A stretch of DNA of 20,731 bases from Priapulus caudatus (taxonomy: Eukaryota > Priapulida > Priapulimorpha > Priapulimorphida > Priapulidae): contig NW_014577257.1 of the NCBI RefSeq assembly GCF_000485595.1, positions 53,907-74,637 of the forward strand, given 5' to 3'. Of this stretch, positions 17,590 through 20,731 are shown piece by piece. A program made the position numbers and the translations under genes. Position 1 is the first letter of the stretch. Every line of letters starts with the position of its first letter. The notes under the pieces are model-generated. The model searched no databases and had not been told where the DNA came from. It saw only the letters and a program-made list of their open reading frames with translations.

Positions 17590-20500
17590 GACGGGGGAAG
17601 CACGTGACGGTGGGACGGGGGAAGCACAGACGTGACGGTGGACGGGGGAATGCACTGACGTGGGACGGGGGGAAGCACGTATGACGCAGGAACGGGGAAG
17701 AACACGTTGACGGCAGGACGGGGGGAAGCACGTGACGGAGCAGGACGGGGGAACATCGTGACGGCGGGGACGGGTTGAAGCACGTGACGGCGTGGACGGG
17801 GAAGCATGTTACACGAGCAGGACGGGGAAGCACGTTGACGGTCGGACGGGAAAGCCACAAACGGCGGGACGGGAAACCACGTGACGGTGGTGACGGGGGA
17901 AGCACGTGACGGCAGGACGGGGAACACGTGACGGCAGTGACGGGGAACCCGCTGACGGGGGCACGGGGGCAGCACGTGAGGGGCAGGACGGGGAACCCGT
18001 GCGTGGGACGGGGGAAGCACGTGAGCGGCAGACGGGCGAAGCATGGTGACGGCAAAGGACGGAGGGGAATGCACGTGAACGGTGGCACGGGGGGAAAAGC
18101 ACGAGACGGCGGGACGATGGGGACAGCCTGTGACGGCAGGAACGGGGGAAGCGCGTGACCGGTGGGCGAGGGGGAAGCACGAAGACTGGCGACGTGGCAA
18201 GCATGTGACGGCAAGACGGGCAGCACGTGACGGTGGGACGGGGGAGCACGTGAACGGCAGGACGGGGGAAGATGGGACGAGCAGTAAATAGGGACGGGGA
18301 AGCAAGCGTGACGAGTGGGACGGGGGAAGCACGAGAGTGCGGCCGGGGGAAGCATGTGACGCAGGAACGGAGGGAAGCAGTGAACGGTGGACGGGGGAAG
18401 CACGAAGACGAGCGGGACGGGGGAAAGCCATGTGAACGGCAAGACGAGGGAACACGTGAAACGCGGTGGACGGGAGAAGCAGTGACGACGGGACGGGGGG
18501 GAAGCACGTGACGGTGGGCACGGGTGGAAGCATGTGAACGGCAGACGGGGGAAGCACGTGACGCAGACGGGGCAAGCATGTGACGGGCAGGGACGGGGGG
18601 AACAAACATGAGGGGACGGGGGAAAGCAATGGTGAGCGCAGGACGGGGGAAACACGTGACGGTGGGACGGGGAAGCACGTGACGGTGGGCCGGGGAAGCA
18701 CCGTGACGGTGGGACGGGCGAAGCACGTGACGCAGGACGGGGGCAACACGTGCCGCAGCGGGGACGTGACGTGCGACGGGGGAAGGCCACGTGACGGCAG
18801 GACGGGGAGACACGTTGACGGCCGGACGGAATGGGGAAGCAGCGTGACGCGTGGGACGGGGGAAAGCACGTGACGGCAGAGCGAGCGGGAAGCACGTGAC
18901 GGCAGGACGGGGGACGAACTGTGAACGGCGGGACGGGGGAGAGGGAGGGGGCAACGTAGACGGCAGGACCAGGCGGGAAGCACGTGAACCGGCAGGACGG
19001 GGAAGCACGTGACCGGCAGGACGGGGAAGCAGCGTGACGGCAGGGACGGGAGAAGCATGTGCGGCAGGACGGGAAGCAGCGTGACGGCGGACGGGTGAAG
19101 GCATGGTGATCAGCTAGGAACGGGGGAAGCACGTGACGCAGGACGGGGAAGCACGTGAACGGCGGGACGGGTGAAGCATGTGACGGCAGAACGGGAGCAC
19201 GTGACGGCAGGAACGGGGAAGCACGTGGACGGCAGGACGGGCGGAAGCACGGTGAACGGTGGGACGGGAGAGCCACGTGACGGCAGGACGGGGGAAGCAC
19301 GCTGACGGTGGGAACGGGGGAAGCACGTGACGGCAAGGCGCCGGGGGAAGCAGTGTGACGGTGGGCACGGGGGAATAGCACGTGACGGCAGGGCGGGGAC
19401 ACGTGACGACTGGGACGGGGGAAGCACGTGACGGTCGGGAGCGGGGGAAGCACAGTGACGGCAGGGTGCGGGGGAAGCACGTGACCGGTGGACGGGGGAA
19501 GCACGTACGGCAGGAAGCGGGGAACCACGTGACGGCAGGACGGGGGAAGCATGTGACGCGAGCAGGACGGGGGCAAAGCACGTACCGGTGGGAAACGGGA
19601 GAAGCAAGTGACGGACGGGCACGGGGAGCACCGTGACGCGTGGGACGGGGGAAGCAAGTGGACGGACAAGGGCGGGGGAAGCAACGTGACGGTGGGACGG
19701 GGGAAGCCGTGACGGCAGAGGGGAGGAAGCACGCTGACGGCAGGAAGGGGGAAGCACGGTGACGTGGGACGGGGGAAGCACGGTGACGGGGGACGGGGAG
19801 AAGCCGTGACGGCAGGACGGGGGAAGACACGTGAGGCAGGCACGGGGGAAGCGAACGTGACGAACGGACGGGGGAGAAACACGTGACGTACGAGGCGGGT
19901 GAGAGGCATGTGACGCAAGGCGGGAGAAGCACGCTGACGACGAACGAGGGCACACGTGACGCGCAGGAGCGGGAGAAGCATGTGACGGCAGCGACGGGGG
20001 ATAAGCACGTGACCGATACGGGACGGGGGAAGCACGTTGATGTGGGACGGGGAAGCAGCGTGAACGGCGAGGACGGGGGAAGTCACGTGACGAGTGGGGA
20101 CGGGGGAAGCACGGTGACGGCAAGACGGGAAGCACGTGACGGCTGGGACCGGGGGGAAGCAGTGAGGTGGGACGGGGGAAGCATGTGACGGTGGGACCGG
20201 GGAAGCAGTGACGAGTGGACGGGCGGAGAACACGTGCCGGCAGGACGCGGGCGGAACACGTGACGGTGGACGGGGGAAGGCACGTGAACGGCAGGAGTCG
20301 GGAGAAGCAGTGACGGGCCGGACGGGGGCAAGCACGTGACGGCAGGACAGGGAGGAAGCACGTGACAGTGGGACGGGATAGCACGTGACGGCAGGACGGG
20401 GAAGCACGTGACGGTGGGACGGGGAAGCACGTGACGGTGGACGAGGGAAAGCACGTGACGAGAGTGGGCACGGGGGAAGCACGTGACGTGGGACCGGGGG

Positions 20501-20731
20501 CAGCACGTGACGCGCGGGGACGGGGAAGCACGTGACGGTGGGACGCGGGAATCACGTGAACGGCAGGACCGAGGGGAAGCATGTGACGCGCAGGACGGGG
20601 AAAGCACGTGACGGCAGACGGGGGAAGCACGTGACGGCCAGGAGACGGGGGGAATGCACGGAACGCGCGGGACGGGAAAGCAACGTGACGAGTGGACGGC
20701 TCGCGGGGGAATCACCACCGTAGACGGCAGG
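17590..20731 (+). repeat. Large irregular array of the 24-bp E-box minisatellite
   Basis: The unit is the same as at 12911-13371 and has the same orientation. Roughly 130 units run to the window end, so the true length is unknown. Nearly every unit carries small indels or substitutions, especially changed G-run lengths and extra single bases such as CACGTTGAC, CACGGTGAC and CATGTGAACGG. Many CACGTG cores remain intact. The long Pro/Ser/Arg-rich minus-strand frames (up to about 1000 codons) exist because the complement of the unit has no stop codon in any frame. They are not genes. Confidence 0.95.

Noticed and set aside
17322-20630. Very long minus-strand reading frames (up to about 1000 codons), Pro/Ser/Arg/His-rich
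   Set aside because: They follow the 24-bp satellite. The complement of its unit has no stop codon in any frame, so three frames stay open regardless of the many indels. No start context, domain or non-repeat segment supports a protein.

Overview
The window is eukaryotic nuclear DNA, most probably from an insect or another arthropod. The reasons are split ankyrin exons with GT/AG borders, abundant AC and AT-rich microsatellites, a short hAT-like MITE, minisatellites, and no prokaryotic operon structure. A hymenopteran such as an ant is a guess from overall texture only. There are few genes. The only confidently recognised coding DNA is two exons of one ankyrin-repeat protein.

Layout. Bases 1-7334 form a large inverted repeat. 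Arms of about 2.0 kb (1-1970 and 5328-7334) surround a 3.36-kb loop. Each arm carries a degenerate Asp/Thr-coding repeat, a 0.6-0.7 kb polypyrimidine (left) or polypurine (right) tract, and ordinary unique sequence. The loop holds long AC microsatellites, an ATT microsatellite, an ACGC/AC block and a plus-strand ankyrin exon (3119-3293). Bases 7335-9770 contain a decayed ~118-bp tandem repeat, a complete 244-bp MITE with a perfect 8-bp target duplication, and a minus-strand ankyrin exon (8763-8902). Two CTCF-like motifs face each other at 9775-9825. A 25-N assembly gap lies at 10171-10195.

Beyond the gap are TG and TGAG repeats, a gene-poor AT-rich stretch, a 1.3-kb CATA-type tetranucleotide mosaic (11399-12735) and a clean 24-bp minisatellite with 17 CACGTG E-boxes (12911-13371). 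About 4 kb of mostly unassigned DNA follows, with two short protein-like reading frames. A second, much larger and very irregular array of the same 24-bp unit runs from 17590 to the window end.

How the parts relate. The two ankyrin exons lie on opposite strands, but their phases and repeat register fit only if the 8763-8902 exon is spliced to the 3119-3293 exon. Flipping the loop between the inverted-repeat arms puts both exons on the minus strand in that order. The main result is therefore a gene apparently broken by an inversion between the arms, which may be a real polymorphism or an assembly error. Indel-type noise in the arms, the CATA mosaic and the second 24-bp array suggests imperfectly polished long-read sequence, so fine structure there should be read with caution.
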